64,000 bases of DNA from Desulfuromonadaceae bacterium (GTDB lineage: Bacteria > Desulfobacterota > Desulfuromonadia > Geobacterales > Pseudopelobacteraceae), in NCBI GenBank assembly GCA_028712075.1, contig JAQTQX010000010.1, positions 62,001 to 126,000 of the forward strand. The letters run 5' to 3'. This document shows positions 1-9,372 of the stretch, piece after piece. Made by a program: the position numbers and the translations under genes. Within the stretch, counting starts at the first letter, position 1; each line of letters opens with the position of its first letter. The notes beneath the pieces are model-generated. The model ran no database searches, had not been told where the DNA came from, and saw only the letters and a program-made list of their open reading frames with translations.

Positions 1-213
1 CAGATAATCGGCATGAAACTGGAAACTGTCATTCTCCGTAAAGGACCACGCTGCCGCAGCATCAACGGCACGGTCAGCACCAAGCCATTTCTTGACGCTG
101 ATACCAGTCGGTTCACCAAGAATAACTCCCAGACCAAAACCATCTTCAGCTTTCACGTTCGTACCCAGAATAAACACTGAGAGCAGTGCAACACTAAAAA
201 TCCTTATATTCAT
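1..213 (-). CDS. Exported protein, N-terminal fragment (runs off the window)
   Basis: This reading frame was read directly from the reverse complement and is absent from the ORF track because its stop lies outside the window. It starts at the ATG at 213, preceded by AAAGGGGA, and 71 codons are visible. The first 22 residues form a typical signal peptide (MNIRIF, a hydrophobic core, then a VKAED cleavage region). The mature part contains GFGLGVILGEPTG and FQFHADYL, a glycine- and aromatic-rich pattern common in outer-membrane beta-barrels. I infer a secreted or outer-membrane protein; the family cannot be assigned from this fragment. It lies downstream of the EAL/HDOD gene on the same strand, 75 bp away. 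Confidence 0.7.
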   Translation of the reverse strand, partial: MNIRIFSVALLSVFILGTNVKAEDGFGLGVILGEPTGISVKKWLGADRAVDAAAAWSFTENDSFQFHADYL

Positions 214-288
214 ACGTCATTGTTCCCCTTTGCCTCAAAGTACAGACCTCTGTTCACAGGGTGTCTGTTGTTGTAAATGCTGGTTGCA

Positions 289-1524
289 TCACGCAGCAAC
301 ACTGTCTCGCCAGGTAAAAGCATGTAGCTGTGCCTGCAGAAGATTTTCAATCGAGATACCTGACTCGGCCAATAACTCCTCTACCCCGCCAAAATTGGTG
401 ATTTCGAGAGTTTCCGCCAATGAGAGCAGCAAGCCAAGCTCGCCCTGACGATTTAACAGGGCGTCAGAAATCTCTTCTGAAAGACTCAAATTTGATACAA
501 TCACCTCCATTGACGTATCAAAGAGGACATCCAACAAGGAAAAGATACCGGTCATAAAAGCGGCATCAACCAGTTCGCTCCCCCGAAAAAGTTTATGGCG
601 CTGCATGATGAGATGTTCAATCAAACGCCCGCGAACAGCAGCCATCTCTAAAAGCGGATTATTGACACCGCGTTCATCGGCAGTCGCAAAAAGAGCCAAC
701 TGAACCCAGCGGCGCAATTTGTCAATACCCAGAATGGTGATGGCATGACGAAGCCCTTTGATCTTCTCTCGTAGACCAAGAGAAACTGAATTCACCAAGG
801 TAAGCAACTGAAATGACAATGCCGGACTTTGCCGAAATAACTCTTCTATTTCGCCAATATCGGCTTCGGTCATCAGTCGTCTCAGCAGTCGCATCATCTC
901 CATCTGTGATGAATCAAGGCTATTACGCTTAAGAACCTCCGGTCGTTCAAAAAAGTAGCCCTGAAACAGATTTAACCCCAACTGTTTACAGTCATTGAAC
1001 TGCCCGATCGTTTCAACTTTTTCAGCAACAAGTTGTATGGGGTAGTGGTTCAGAGCAGTGACAACAACAGGAATCAGTTCCGTGGGGATCTCTAAAATAT
1101 CAAGCTTGATGAAATCGACAATCTGGTAAATTTCATCATTCTCAGAATTGTAGACATGATCATCAAGTGACAGCCTGAACCCCATTTTTTTGAGTTCCAG
1201 GCAACGCTCTTTGGCATGGTCATCCAAATCAACAAACTCCAGCAGCTCAAGCACTGTCTGATTGACCGGGAGCACTTCGAGAAGCTCAGAGAAGAAAATT
1301 GACTGATTGACGTTGATGAAACCGAGCTTATCTCCCAGAATGCTGTGCAGCCCGAAACCGGCCAACGCACTGGCGATGACTGAGGCTGAGGCAACACTAT
1401 AATCAACAATAGTGGCATAATTACAGTCAGCGGCACGAAACAGCAGTTCATAACCAATAATCACTTGATCTACGTCCAGTACCGGCTGTCGACCCAGAAA
1501 ATACCGACTGTTTTCAGTAGTCAC
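289..1524 (-). CDS. EAL-HDOD signalling protein (YuxH type), probably non-catalytic EAL
   Basis: The protein has 411 residues. Residues 1-200 form an EAL-like domain (YELLFR at 25-30, NVNQS at 71-75, IKLD at 139-142, AEKVET at 167-172, QGYFFERP near 188). Residues from about 205 form an HDOD domain. In active c-di-GMP phosphodiesterases the metal-binding loop reads DDFGTG; here it is DDHVYN, so I infer that the EAL part binds a partner or nucleotide rather than hydrolysing c-di-GMP. The start is GTG, chosen because AAGGGG lies about 10 nt upstream. It is the last gene of the minus-strand sensory locus, after the MCP, which suggests a role in motility or surface behaviour. The domain call is firm; the function is inferred. 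Confidence 0.88.
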   Translation of the reverse strand: MTTENSRYFLGRQPVLDVDQVIIGYELLFRAADCNYATIVDYSVASASVIASALAGFGLHSILGDKLGFINVNQSIFFSELLEVLPVNQTVLELLEFVDLDDHAKERCLELKKMGFRLSLDDHVYNSENDEIYQIVDFIKLDILEIPTELIPVVVTALNHYPIQLVAEKVETIGQFNDCKQLGLNLFQGYFFERPEVLKRNSLDSSQMEMMRLLRRLMTEADIGEIEELFRQSPALSFQLLTLVNSVSLGLREKIKGLRHAITILGIDKLRRWVQLALFATADERGVNNPLLEMAAVRGRLIEHLIMQRHKLFRGSELVDAAFMTGIFSLLDVLFDTSMEVIVSNLSLSEEISDALLNRQGELGLLLSLAETLEITNFGGVEELLAESGISIENLLQAQLHAFTWRDSVAA

Positions 1525-1657
1525 TGCTACATGTCCCCTTCATGTAAATAACCAGTATTCCTTCCAGTCACCTTTATAATTGGCCCGGCATAGATGTCTT
1601 CAGGCCGACCCACTCTATAACAGACCATATCAGCTTAGCAAGATTCAAATGCTGGTT

Positions 1658-3373
1658 CTACATCCTGAACTGGGCTACAATTCGCTTAAGCTCTTCTGCC
1701 ATTGCAGCGAGCTCTTGAGCCGATCCGGCAGTGTCCTGCGAGCTGTGGGATGCCTCGCTGACGACTTCGGTAATCTGGTGCATGCTCTTGCTAATTTCAT
1801 TTGTGGTAGCAGTCTGTTGCTCGGCAGCTGTTGCTATCTGATTGATCTGGCTGGTCAGATCTCCAACCTGGTTGATAATTTCTTCAAGTGCCTGACCAGA
1901 TCGGGAAGCATCCTCAGTACCACGTTCAACCTCTTTAACGCCATCCTCCATCGCTTCAACAGCTGACTGAGTCTCCTTCTGGATGGCTTTTATCATCTCG
2001 CCGATTTCCCGCGTTGCCCTGGTTGTGCGCTCGGCAAGTGCCCGGACTTCGTCAGCGACAACCGCAAAGCCACGACCCTGCTCCCCGGCTCGGGCAGCTT
2101 CGATGGCAGCATTGAGTGCTAACAGGTTGGTCTGGTCTGCAATATCCTCAATCGTGCCAACGATGTTGCCGATTTGTTCAGAACGGGTGCCGAGCAATAC
2201 AACAGTTTTGGCACTTTGCTGAACTTTGTCGGCGATGCGCTGAATGCTTTGTACGGCATGGTTGACCACCTCAGATCCATTCAGTGCCGTCTGGGTGGCG
2301 CGATTGGAAATCTCCACCGTACGAATGCAGTTATTAGCGATATCTGCTGATGTTGCAGCCATTTCCTCACAAGCAATCGCTACAGAAGTAGATTGCGAAG
2401 CAGCTCGTTGTGTTCCGCTTGCAATGGTAGCTGACGTTCTGTTGAGATTATCTGCAGAGCCTGCAACATCGACAGCATTTTGACTGATACGAACGATTAT
2501 TTCTTTCATGTTATCAAGAAAAAGGTTAAATGAATGGGCAAGGGAGCCGGTTTCATCTTCACGCTCGATCTTGAGGCGACGCGTCAGGTCACCGCCGCCT
2601 TCGGACATCTCTTTCAGGCTTGAATCAACATAACCAAGCGTTCTCGTTATACCTTTGCTGATAAAATAACAGAGTACGAGCATGAATAAAGCAAAAACTA
2701 TGTTCAAAACCACTAATACCCATTTAACAGCCGCTATATCTTTTTTGACATCGTCGATATAGATGCCACTACCAAGTACCCAGCCCCATGGCTCATATTT
2801 TTGCACGTACGATAACTTGGTATATAACTCTGTTGTCGTTCCACCACCTGCCTTCGGCTTGGGCCACTCATAGTTTACAAAGCCGTTTCCAGATCGATCG
2901 ACGACCTCGGCAAAGGTTACAAACAAATTTTTCCTATCAATTTTCTGATTTTTTCCGTTAACTCCATCACTCATGGAAGTGGCTTTATTGAATTTTTGAT
3001 CGTCAAGAACTTTGCCATCCAATGCAGGAACAGTTGGATGCATTATCATTTTCGGTACAGGCTTACTTAAATCGTTGATCCAGACATACTCCACTTTTTC
3101 ATAACGCAGCTTTGAAATACGTGCAGCAGCTTCTTTCTGCGCCTGCTCGAGTGCTATCTTTCCACCTTTAACTTCGGCGTCATAGTACTCAACAATCCCC
3201 ATAGCCATTTCGACCACATGCCTGGTGGCATCTTTCTTCTCATTCATTATCCTCTTTTCGATCATCGGCAATAAATAGGCAAACATACCAAGCATCATAA
3301 CTATAACGCTTATGATCGAAATCGACATGATTTTGTACTGAATTCGCCAGCTTTTGAACAGAATGATTCCCAC
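1658..3373 (-). CDS. Methyl-accepting chemotaxis protein with single Cache sensor
   Basis: The 571-residue protein has a first membrane segment at about 15-37 and an extracytoplasmic region at 41-212. That region resembles single-Cache sensors ([37 protein letters not shown]). A second membrane segment lies at about 217-238, followed by HAMP (about 239-292) and a long coiled-coil signalling domain. The conserved hairpin tip is present ([20 protein letters not shown], with [12 protein letters not shown] after it). The C-terminus ends AQFRM and carries no CheR/CheB-binding pentapeptide. The start is GTG with AAGGAG upstream. Cache sensors of this kind usually bind small organic acids; the ligand here is unknown. 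It lies 33 bp downstream of the CheB-domain gene, which could act on its methylated glutamates. Confidence 0.95.
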   Translation of the reverse strand: MGIILFKSWRIQYKIMSISIISVIVMMLGMFAYLLPMIEKRIMNEKKDATRHVVEMAMGIVEYYDAEVKGGKIALEQAQKEAAARISKLRYEKVEYVWINDLSKPVPKMIMHPTVPALDGKVLDDQKFNKATSMSDGVNGKNQKIDRKNLFVTFAEVVDRSGNGFVNYEWPKPKAGGGTTTELYTKLSYVQKYEPWGWVLGSGIYIDDVKKDIAAVKWVLVVLNIVFALFMLVLCYFISKGITRTLGYVDSSLKEMSEGGGDLTRRLKIEREDETGSLAHSFNLFLDNMKEIIVRISQNAVDVAGSADNLNRTSATIASGTQRAASQSTSVAIACEEMAATSADIANNCIRTVEISNRATQTALNGSEVVNHAVQSIQRIADKVQQSAKTVVLLGTRSEQIGNIVGTIEDIADQTNLLALNAAIEAARAGEQGRGFAVVADEVRALAERTTRATREIGEMIKAIQKETQSAVEAMEDGVKEVERGTEDASRSGQALEEIINQVGDLTSQINQIATAAEQQTATTNEISKSMHQITEVVSEASHSSQDTAGSAQELAAMAEELKRIVAQFRM

Positions 3374-3406
3374 TTTGAGCTCCTTCTTGATGTATTATGA
3401 ATCAAA

Positions 3407-3970
3407 TTACCCGAACATTTCTTTTATTTTGTCAGCAATACGGTCGGTCGAGAAAATATAATCTATGCATCCCGTTTCTGCAGCCGCTTTAGGCATGCCA
3501 TATATGATACTTGTTTTTTGATCTTGGGCAATCGTTGTCCCGCCAAGTTGTTTAATATGGATAATTCCGGCAGCGCCATCAGCTCCCATACCGGTTAGAA
3601 TGACACCGGCAATCTTGGCCCCAAACGGCGTGGAGAGAGATTTCATAGCCACATCAATCGATGGGCGAACTGAATTAACTTTCTCACTGTCATTCAAGTG
3701 AATCACCCTGTTTCTCACCAGGGTCAAATGCCTCCCCCCCGGTGCCAGATAAACGCGCCCGGCCTGAATATTTGTTCCTTCCTGAGCAAGTGTGATCGGC
3801 ATCCTTGACACTCTGGCAAGTGATGTAACAAACGATTGATCAATCAAGGGAGTAATATGCTGAATTATGACTACTGCTGCATTCAGAACAGGAATACGGG
3901 GAAACAACTCTTCGAGGATTACCAATCCACCGGTGGAAGAGCCTATCATGACAAGATTGCAGGTCGGCAT
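3407..3970 (-). CDS. Stand-alone CheB-type protein-glutamate methylesterase domain
   Basis: At 187 residues this is about half the size of ordinary CheB and has only the catalytic domain. The triad is visible: Ser12 in GSSTGG, His38 in IIQHI and Asp131 in TGMGADG. CheB removes methyl groups from (and deamidates) MCP glutamates in the cytoplasm. Canonical CheB has an N-terminal receiver that blocks the active site until phosphorylated; here that receiver is missing, but a separate receiver gene ends three bases upstream on the same strand. No Shine-Dalgarno sequence precedes the ATG, which suggests translational coupling to the receiver gene. The MCP gene follows directly. The family call is firm; the link to the neighbouring receiver and MCP is inferred. 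Confidence 0.93.
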   Translation of the reverse strand: MPTCNLVMIGSSTGGLVILEELFPRIPVLNAAVVIIQHITPLIDQSFVTSLARVSRMPITLAQEGTNIQAGRVYLAPGGRHLTLVRNRVIHLNDSEKVNSVRPSIDVAMKSLSTPFGAKIAGVILTGMGADGAAGIIHIKQLGGTTIAQDQKTSIIYGMPKAAAETGCIDYIFSTDRIADKIKEMFG

Positions 3971-3973
3971 GTT

Positions 3974-4366
3974 TCAGTTTTTACCAGTCAACTGATCTAG
4001 AACAACCAGATATTTTCTGATTTTTTCAATAAAACTTTCCGGACTGAACGGTTTGGTTATATAGTCGACGATGGTTTCCTGCAAACCTTCCATTCGTTCA
4101 TCGGGTATATCCAGAGCGGTCAACATGGAGATAACATTTCCGGGCTGAAGACCCGCTTTCTGAATTTCACGAATAGTCTCCCAGCCATCCATTTCGGGCA
4201 TCATGACGTCCATCAGAATAACACCCCTGAACCCGTCCTTTAGCTGCTGCAGGCATGCACTGGCGCCGGCAACGGTTATAACATCAATTCCTTCGGATTC
4301 AAGTAGCATGGTAACAGTTTCACGTATACACTCTTCATCATCAACCAACATCACCTTGGCATCCAT
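3974..4366 (-). CDS. Single-domain response regulator (receiver only)
   Basis: This 130-residue protein is a receiver domain without an output domain. The acidic pocket (Asp9, Asp10), the phospho-acceptor Asp53 in MDVMMPEMDGW, the switch Thr83 in MLTAL and Lys105 in TKPF are all present. It sits between a histidine kinase gene (33 bp upstream) and the CheB catalytic-domain gene (3 bp downstream), so the two together reproduce the receiver-methylesterase order of canonical CheB. It could work as a CheY-like free regulator, as a phosphate sink for the two kinases, or as a control subunit acting in trans on the methylesterase. The sequence does not decide between these. Confidence 0.92.
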   Translation of the reverse strand: MDAKVMLVDDEECIRETVTMLLESEGIDVITVAGASACLQQLKDGFRGVILMDVMMPEMDGWETIREIQKAGLQPGNVISMLTALDIPDERMEGLQETIVDYITKPFSPESFIEKIRKYLVVLDQLTGKN

Positions 4367-4399
4367 TATGTTGTCCCTCCGTAACTGTTTAAATATCAG

Positions 4400-5926
4400 T
4401 CAGTAAGCTTCTTGGTTGATGGTGAATATGATCGCGGCCCCCTTACCAAGACCCTGACTTTCGGCCCATATCCGGCCGTGGTGGTTAAGAACAATGCGTT
4501 TGCAGATTGCCAAGCCGAGCCCTACAGCATCGAGATCATGGCGAGATTCATCTACTTTGAAAAAAGCGTCAAAAATGCAATCAAGATGTTCGGTTCTCAG
4601 ACCGACCCCCTCATCACGTACCGCCACGGTTACCGTGCCGTCCTGCTGCTCTGCAGTTACCCGGATAGTGGTATGCGGTGGAGAAGCGTCGACCGAATTG
4701 GTAATCAGGTTGGCAAAGAGAACCGTAAGCTGCTCCGAAACTGCAGGCACAATTACGTCAGGTCGTATATCATTTTGCCAGGTAACATGTTTCACTGCCA
4801 TCACGTCGGCATTCTCTGAATATGCGATGTCAGCCGTGAGCGAAAGTGATGTGTGTGCCAGACTATCTCTGGCTATTGGGATGCTGAGATTGGCAAGGGC
4901 CTGTGCCCGATCAATCAACTTAGTAATGTTCGTGGTGCTCCTGCGGCAGATGTCCAGCATCCTTTCCAGCTCGGGGTTATTTGTTACCCGTTCCTTGATA
5001 AGCGGCAAAAGAGCAGTCAGAGGTGTCAACGGAGTTCTCAGATCATGTCCCAACCGCATCATGAACGCCTCTATGATTTTTGCCTGCTGCAGTCCCGATT
5101 CCAACCGTATCCTCTCTTCCTCCGACCGCTTGTATGCAGTAATATCACGAATCGACTCGATACCGCCGGACGGATTTACCTCTTTGTCAAAAAGCGGCGT
5201 TGCAGTAGCCCAGAAAGTGCGATTGCCGCCATTGCGGAACGAGGGGATAAATATCTCTGCAAAGAGGGTATTACCATCCATATTGAAGTGGGTAAAGTGC
5301 TGGCGCATCAGATCCGGTTCCTGGCCGAGAAGATCAATCAACATCGGTCGCTCTTCACCATAGAATGCCAAAGAACACTTGTGGCTGGGCTTTCCCAACA
5401 TTTCATCCTTCCCGATGCCGCTCATCTTTTCAATTGCCCGGTTCCAGGCAATTATTTTATTACTCCTGTCCACAACGAGGGTGGCGTCAGGCAGAAATTC
5501 CACGATGTCAACTAACTGCTGATAAGCGCTTTTGGTTTCATCCTCTGCTTGTTTTGCCCGGGAAATAGCAGCTGTGAGCGAATCTGCTTCCAGATTGATT
5601 AACTCACCCATTTTGGCAACGATTTCACTTCCGGAATTCACTGCAGCGCGAGCGGAAAAATCTCCCTGGGAAATACGGTTGAGAATTTCATAATGCTCGC
5701 AAAGCCCCATCGCCATTTCCTGGGCAACGCTGTTTGTATCCTCGATGTAGGCGCCCAGGTCGTTGACAAGTTTCTTTACTGTTCGAAAATGGTCATGTTC
5801 GGCAATTTCCTGAAAACGGGCAGCAGTATCACCACTACATATCCTGGTGAGAATATCAGTTAACTCGGGAAGGGGCAATATCATACCATCCTGTCCCGAA
5901 ATATGATTTGCTTCCTGTTTACGCAT
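4400..5926 (-). CDS. Soluble PAS-domain sensor histidine kinase
   Basis: The protein has 508 residues and no membrane segment. A HAMP-like helical stretch lies at about 70-120 (ILNRISQGDFSAR), a PAS domain at about 137-270 (LPDATLVVDRSNKIIAWN), and the HisKA phospho-acceptor is His294 in GHDLRTPLTPL. The ATPase domain follows, with an N-box at Asn410 (LITNSVDA), DEGVG at 438-442 and GLGLAICK. It overlaps the end of the hybrid kinase gene by 8 bp and is followed by the receiver gene. The likely partner is that receiver; cross-phosphorylation with the hybrid kinase is also possible. The signal sensed is unknown. A PAS-kinase identity is secure. Confidence 0.93.
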   Translation of the reverse strand: MRKQEANHISGQDGMILPLPELTDILTRICSGDTAARFQEIAEHDHFRTVKKLVNDLGAYIEDTNSVAQEMAMGLCEHYEILNRISQGDFSARAAVNSGSEIVAKMGELINLEADSLTAAISRAKQAEDETKSAYQQLVDIVEFLPDATLVVDRSNKIIAWNRAIEKMSGIGKDEMLGKPSHKCSLAFYGEERPMLIDLLGQEPDLMRQHFTHFNMDGNTLFAEIFIPSFRNGGNRTFWATATPLFDKEVNPSGGIESIRDITAYKRSEEERIRLESGLQQAKIIEAFMMRLGHDLRTPLTPLTALLPLIKERVTNNPELERMLDICRRSTTNITKLIDRAQALANLSIPIARDSLAHTSLSLTADIAYSENADVMAVKHVTWQNDIRPDVIVPAVSEQLTVLFANLITNSVDASPPHTTIRVTAEQQDGTVTVAVRDEGVGLRTEHLDCIFDAFFKVDESRHDLDAVGLGLAICKRIVLNHHGRIWAESQGLGKGAAIIFTINQEAY

Positions 5927-8900
5927 GAAGACCTACCACTTGTGTGACTCTCTCAATGAGTTGCTCTGCGGTAAATGGTTTTTTCAGGAAATTGACCGAT
6001 TCTTCGAGGGTTCCATCATGAATGACCATGTCACTGGTATATCCGGAAATATAGAGCACCGCCATAGCAGGGCGTCTATGCCGCAGAATCTCAAATAATT
6101 CCATGCCGTTCATATCGGGCATAATGACATCGGTCAGCAACAGATCTATGTTCCCTCCAAATGAGTGCTCAATCGCCTGAGCGTCTTGAGGTGATGCAGC
6201 TGCAAGCACATTGAAACCAGCCGATTCGAGCAAGTCAACGGCCATTTCCCGTACCATGATATTATCTTCCGTCAGTAAGATTGTAGTAGAAACAGCATGA
6301 TCAGTGTCGTTCTCAACGCTGATTGATTTCATGCCGCTCTGAATTAGTCCTTCTGTTGTAGTCGGCAGATATATGAGAAACGTAGTCCCTTTTCCAACAT
6401 GACTTCGTGCCTCAATGTATCCTTCATGTTGTTTTACTATGCCATAAACCGTTGCCAGACCTAGACCGGTACCATGACCAACCGGTTTGGTCGTGAAAAA
6501 TGGTTCGTAAATATGATGCAGCGTATTGTCGTCCATTCCACAACCGGTATCCATGAAGCCAAGTAAAATGTAAGAACCTGGCAGCATACCATGATGCTGA
6601 CGAGCGTATTCATCGTCCAGCAACACATGACCGGTGTTCACGGATATGGTACCGACTCCGGAAATTGCGTCCTGAGCGTTCACCGTCAGGTTCAGGAGTA
6701 CCTGCTCAAGTTGGCTGCGGTCGGCCTTGAGAATTACTCCGCCAGGTGCGAGTTTTACATCTATTGATATATTTTCACGAATGGTTCGCCGCAGAATGTC
6801 TTGAAAGGATTCAATAACCTCATTTAAGTCTATAATTTCCATATTGAGCATCTGTTTGCGCCCAAATGACAGCAATTTCTGGGTAAGATCCTTGGCTTTA
6901 TTGGCTGCGGAAATAATACCGTCAATCCTCCGATTCAGTGGGTCTTCCGCAGGCAGACCTTTTTTTGCCATTTCGGCATAGACAAGAATCGGTGTCAGCA
7001 GATTGTTGAAATCATGTGCAATTCCGCCAGCCAATTGACCTATTGCCTCTATTTTTTGAATATGAAGCAACTGTTCTTCAAGTTTTTGACGCAGCTCCTC
7101 CTCACGTACCTTCCCGATGGCAATGCTGGCGAGATTTGCTGCCGCTTCAATAAACAGGATTTCTTCGTGTTGAGGAGTACGGGGCTCACGGTAATACATG
7201 GCAAATGTACCCAAAATAGTCCCATTCGAAGAGAGCACCGGTTCGGACCAGCATGCATGCAATCCGGCTTCCTGTGCCGGTTTAAAACCTTTCCAGAACG
7301 GATGCCCATCAATCTCTTCGACAATCACGCGAGTCTTCAGAAAGGCCGCCGTGCCGCAGGATCCCATCCCCTGAGCGATACGGAGTCCGTTCACAGCTGC
7401 ATTATATTGATCAGGCAGGCTGGGCGCGGCACCATGTTTCAAGTGTGTACCATTTTCATTGGCCAGAAGCACCGAACAGAGTGATCCAGGGTTCTCCTGC
7501 TCAACAAAACGGACAATCATCTCCAGCAGTTCGGGCAACAAACTGCCGGTGGCCATGCGTTCCAGTATTCTGAGGCGAGTTTCATCACGAACAGCATCTT
7601 TTTTGCGTTGGGAAATATCCCGTACGATACTGAGTATATAGGGCTGGTCGTCACTGATCATGATTCGGGCGTGGCCTTCAATCGGCAGAGTAGTTCCGTC
7701 CTTGCAAATAAACGCCGATTCAAAGGTCATTTGGCCATTTCGCTGTAACAGCTGGATATTAGAGCTTATGTTATCTGAAAATTCAGGCGGTTCGATATCG
7801 TGCAGGCGAATACCGCTTAACTCTTCACTACTGTAACCGGTCATCGCACAAAGTGCCTGGTTAAATTGAAGCAGGCTGCCATGTTCATCCAATTGCAGTA
7901 TGGCATCACTTGCCGCATCAATCTGGGCTGCTTTAATTTGGAGTTTTCTTTCCTGCTCGTTAATTTCGGTTCTACTGCCGTGCAGGCTGTCCATCTGGCG
8001 AAACAGGATTTTCGATAGAATAATTATTACGAGGCACAATCCGATTGTCATGATGGACTGAAACAGCGCTTTGCTCATCAGTGGGGCAAGAACGTCCCCC
8101 TTGTGCAGGGCGACAACGGCGATGACAGGAAACCGCTTGAGACGCTGATAGGAGATGATGCGGGGTTCATTATCAACAGTGCTGTGAGCTATCTGATAAT
8201 AACCTGAGGGAGCTGCGGGGAGTTTTGTTGTGAATAACAGAGTGGAACTGAGGCTGGATTCATATGACTTGTCAGTGCCTGGCTCAAACACCAGCGGCAT
8301 GCCGTCATCCCTGACCAGCACTATCCTGCCGCGAGGACCAAGGCTGGTTGCACCGAGAAAATCTTTAAAATAAGATACTTCAAACGCAGCCGCGATTATA
8401 CCGCTAAAACCGCTATCCGTTTGATGAAGCGGACGCATCAGGTTGAACCGCCACCGGTTGACCAACCTGCTGATGACAGGTTGGCCGATGGTAAGGCCTG
8501 CCCCTGGAGTGTTAAGATAGTGTTTAAAGTAGTCCCGATCAGCGACATTGATCGGTTTTTGGGGGAACTGATTGGTATTGACGAGCATGTTACCGGCGTT
8601 GTCGACGACAAAGAGGGCGCCAACCTGGGGAGCACCTTCCGATTGTTTAAGAAGAAGATCGTACAGGGCGTGCCGTTCAAATTGTTCAGCTCCGCCTTCC
8701 CGTTCCAGTTCATGAACAGTGTCCCGTAAAATGCGGTCAGCTTCTGCAAAGGCACTTTCACTATGTTCAGCAAGTGCCCGGACATAGCCTGCAGCCTGTC
8801 TTTCGGCAGAGGTTATGGCATTATCGTACTGAACATACATGCTCCATACCGAAATGCAGACAACTATTGCCACTATTCCGACAAGGTAGCGCATAATCTG

Positions 8901-8963
8901 TTTTTTTATGTGCGGAATTGTTTTTAACTCGGAAGAGTTCTTAACCCCGTATTCTGTTGACAT
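5919..8963 (-). CDS. Membrane hybrid histidine kinase (Cache-PAS-GAF-HisKA-HATPase-receiver)
   Basis: This is a 1014-residue kinase. Membrane segments lie at about 26-46 and 302-322, flanking a double-Cache-like periplasmic sensor (ADRDYFKHYL near 141-150). A PAS domain follows at about 345-455 and a GAF domain at about 470-620. The phospho-acceptor is His650 in GGIAHDFNNLL. The N-box is Asn762, the G-boxes are DTGCGM and GTGLGLATVYG, and the C-terminal receiver (about 894-1010) has Asp945 in LLLTDVIMPDMNG. The domain order fits a kinase that integrates an outside ligand with cytoplasmic input. It is the first gene of the minus-strand sensory locus. GGGGAAAAGG lies directly before the start. 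The periplasmic ligand cannot be read from the sequence. Confidence 0.93.
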   Translation of the reverse strand: MSTEYGVKNSSELKTIPHIKKQIMRYLVGIVAIVVCISVWSMYVQYDNAITSAERQAAGYVRALAEHSESAFAEADRILRDTVHELEREGGAEQFERHALYDLLLKQSEGAPQVGALFVVDNAGNMLVNTNQFPQKPINVADRDYFKHYLNTPGAGLTIGQPVISRLVNRWRFNLMRPLHQTDSGFSGIIAAAFEVSYFKDFLGATSLGPRGRIVLVRDDGMPLVFEPGTDKSYESSLSSTLLFTTKLPAAPSGYYQIAHSTVDNEPRIISYQRLKRFPVIAVVALHKGDVLAPLMSKALFQSIMTIGLCLVIIILSKILFRQMDSLHGSRTEINEQERKLQIKAAQIDAASDAILQLDEHGSLLQFNQALCAMTGYSSEELSGIRLHDIEPPEFSDNISSNIQLLQRNGQMTFESAFICKDGTTLPIEGHARIMISDDQPYILSIVRDISQRKKDAVRDETRLRILERMATGSLLPELLEMIVRFVEQENPGSLCSVLLANENGTHLKHGAAPSLPDQYNAAVNGLRIAQGMGSCGTAAFLKTRVIVEEIDGHPFWKGFKPAQEAGLHACWSEPVLSSNGTILGTFAMYYREPRTPQHEEILFIEAAANLASIAIGKVREEELRQKLEEQLLHIQKIEAIGQLAGGIAHDFNNLLTPILVYAEMAKKGLPAEDPLNRRIDGIISAANKAKDLTQKLLSFGRKQMLNMEIIDLNEVIESFQDILRRTIRENISIDVKLAPGGVILKADRSQLEQVLLNLTVNAQDAISGVGTISVNTGHVLLDDEYARQHHGMLPGSYILLGFMDTGCGMDDNTLHHIYEPFFTTKPVGHGTGLGLATVYGIVKQHEGYIEARSHVGKGTTFLIYLPTTTEGLIQSGMKSISVENDTDHAVSTTILLTEDNIMVREMAVDLLESAGFNVLAAASPQDAQAIEHSFGGNIDLLLTDVIMPDMNGMELFEILRHRRPAMAVLYISGYTSDMVIHDGTLEESVNFLKKPFTAEQLIERVTQVVGLHA

Positions 8964-9044
8964 CCTTTTCCCCGGATACCTGCAGGTTTGATTGCTGACG
9001 CGTTATACAACGGAATTCAGCCATTCCCGTATAACTTGATATCA

Positions 9045-9060
9045 TTGCCACTGTTGGCAA
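9045..9060. promoter_or_regulatory. Perfect 6-4-6 palindrome, possible operator
   Basis: TTGCCA, four bases, then TGGCAA form a perfect inverted repeat 82 bp upstream of the hybrid kinase start. The size and symmetry fit a dimeric regulator site. No matching regulator is recognisable in the window, and chance occurrence of such a short palindrome is not excluded. Confidence 0.3.
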
Positions 9061-9356
9061 AACTACCCATAATGACTCTGTAAGTATTTTTAGCATGATG
9101 TTCTAAATATCTCCACCTTAATCTCCAGACACTGCTTGGCACCGAAATATCCCCTCTCCTCATCAATATTTGCGGTAATTGAAAATATTATATTTGCGTG
9201 AAGAAATGTACCCCCCAAAATCACCCGCCATATATTGAAGTTCCACAACATATTGAGGCCAGGTAATTCATTACGCACTTACCAGGTACCCTCCTCAGAC
9301 TGTTTAACTCCCTGATACTATGTGATTAAACCGATGGCCGGAATCTCTCTGATTAA

Positions 9357-9372
9357 TGGCATACCAATTGCG
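9357..9372 (+). promoter_or_regulatory. Sigma-54 (RpoN) promoter upstream of the BON lipoprotein gene
   Basis: TGGCAT, five bases, TTGCG matches the -24/-12 consensus (TGGCAC-N5-TTGCA), with both the invariant GG and GC at the right spacing. Transcription would start about 12 bp downstream, leaving a leader of roughly 95 nt before the ATG at 9477. No sigma-70 pair of similar quality is visible in the region. Activation would need an enhancer-binding protein; one such regulator is encoded at 34751-36130, but no link is shown. Confidence 0.65.

Noticed and set aside
4494-5515. Long plus-strand ORFs (289 and 220 aa) opposite the PAS kinase
   Set aside because: They lie antisense to a kinase with every expected motif, have no ribosome binding sites, and read as Ser/Arg-rich shadow sequence.
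9090-9278. 62-aa minus-strand ORF upstream of the BON gene
   Set aside because: No ribosome binding site and no motif; A+T-rich intergenic DNA.
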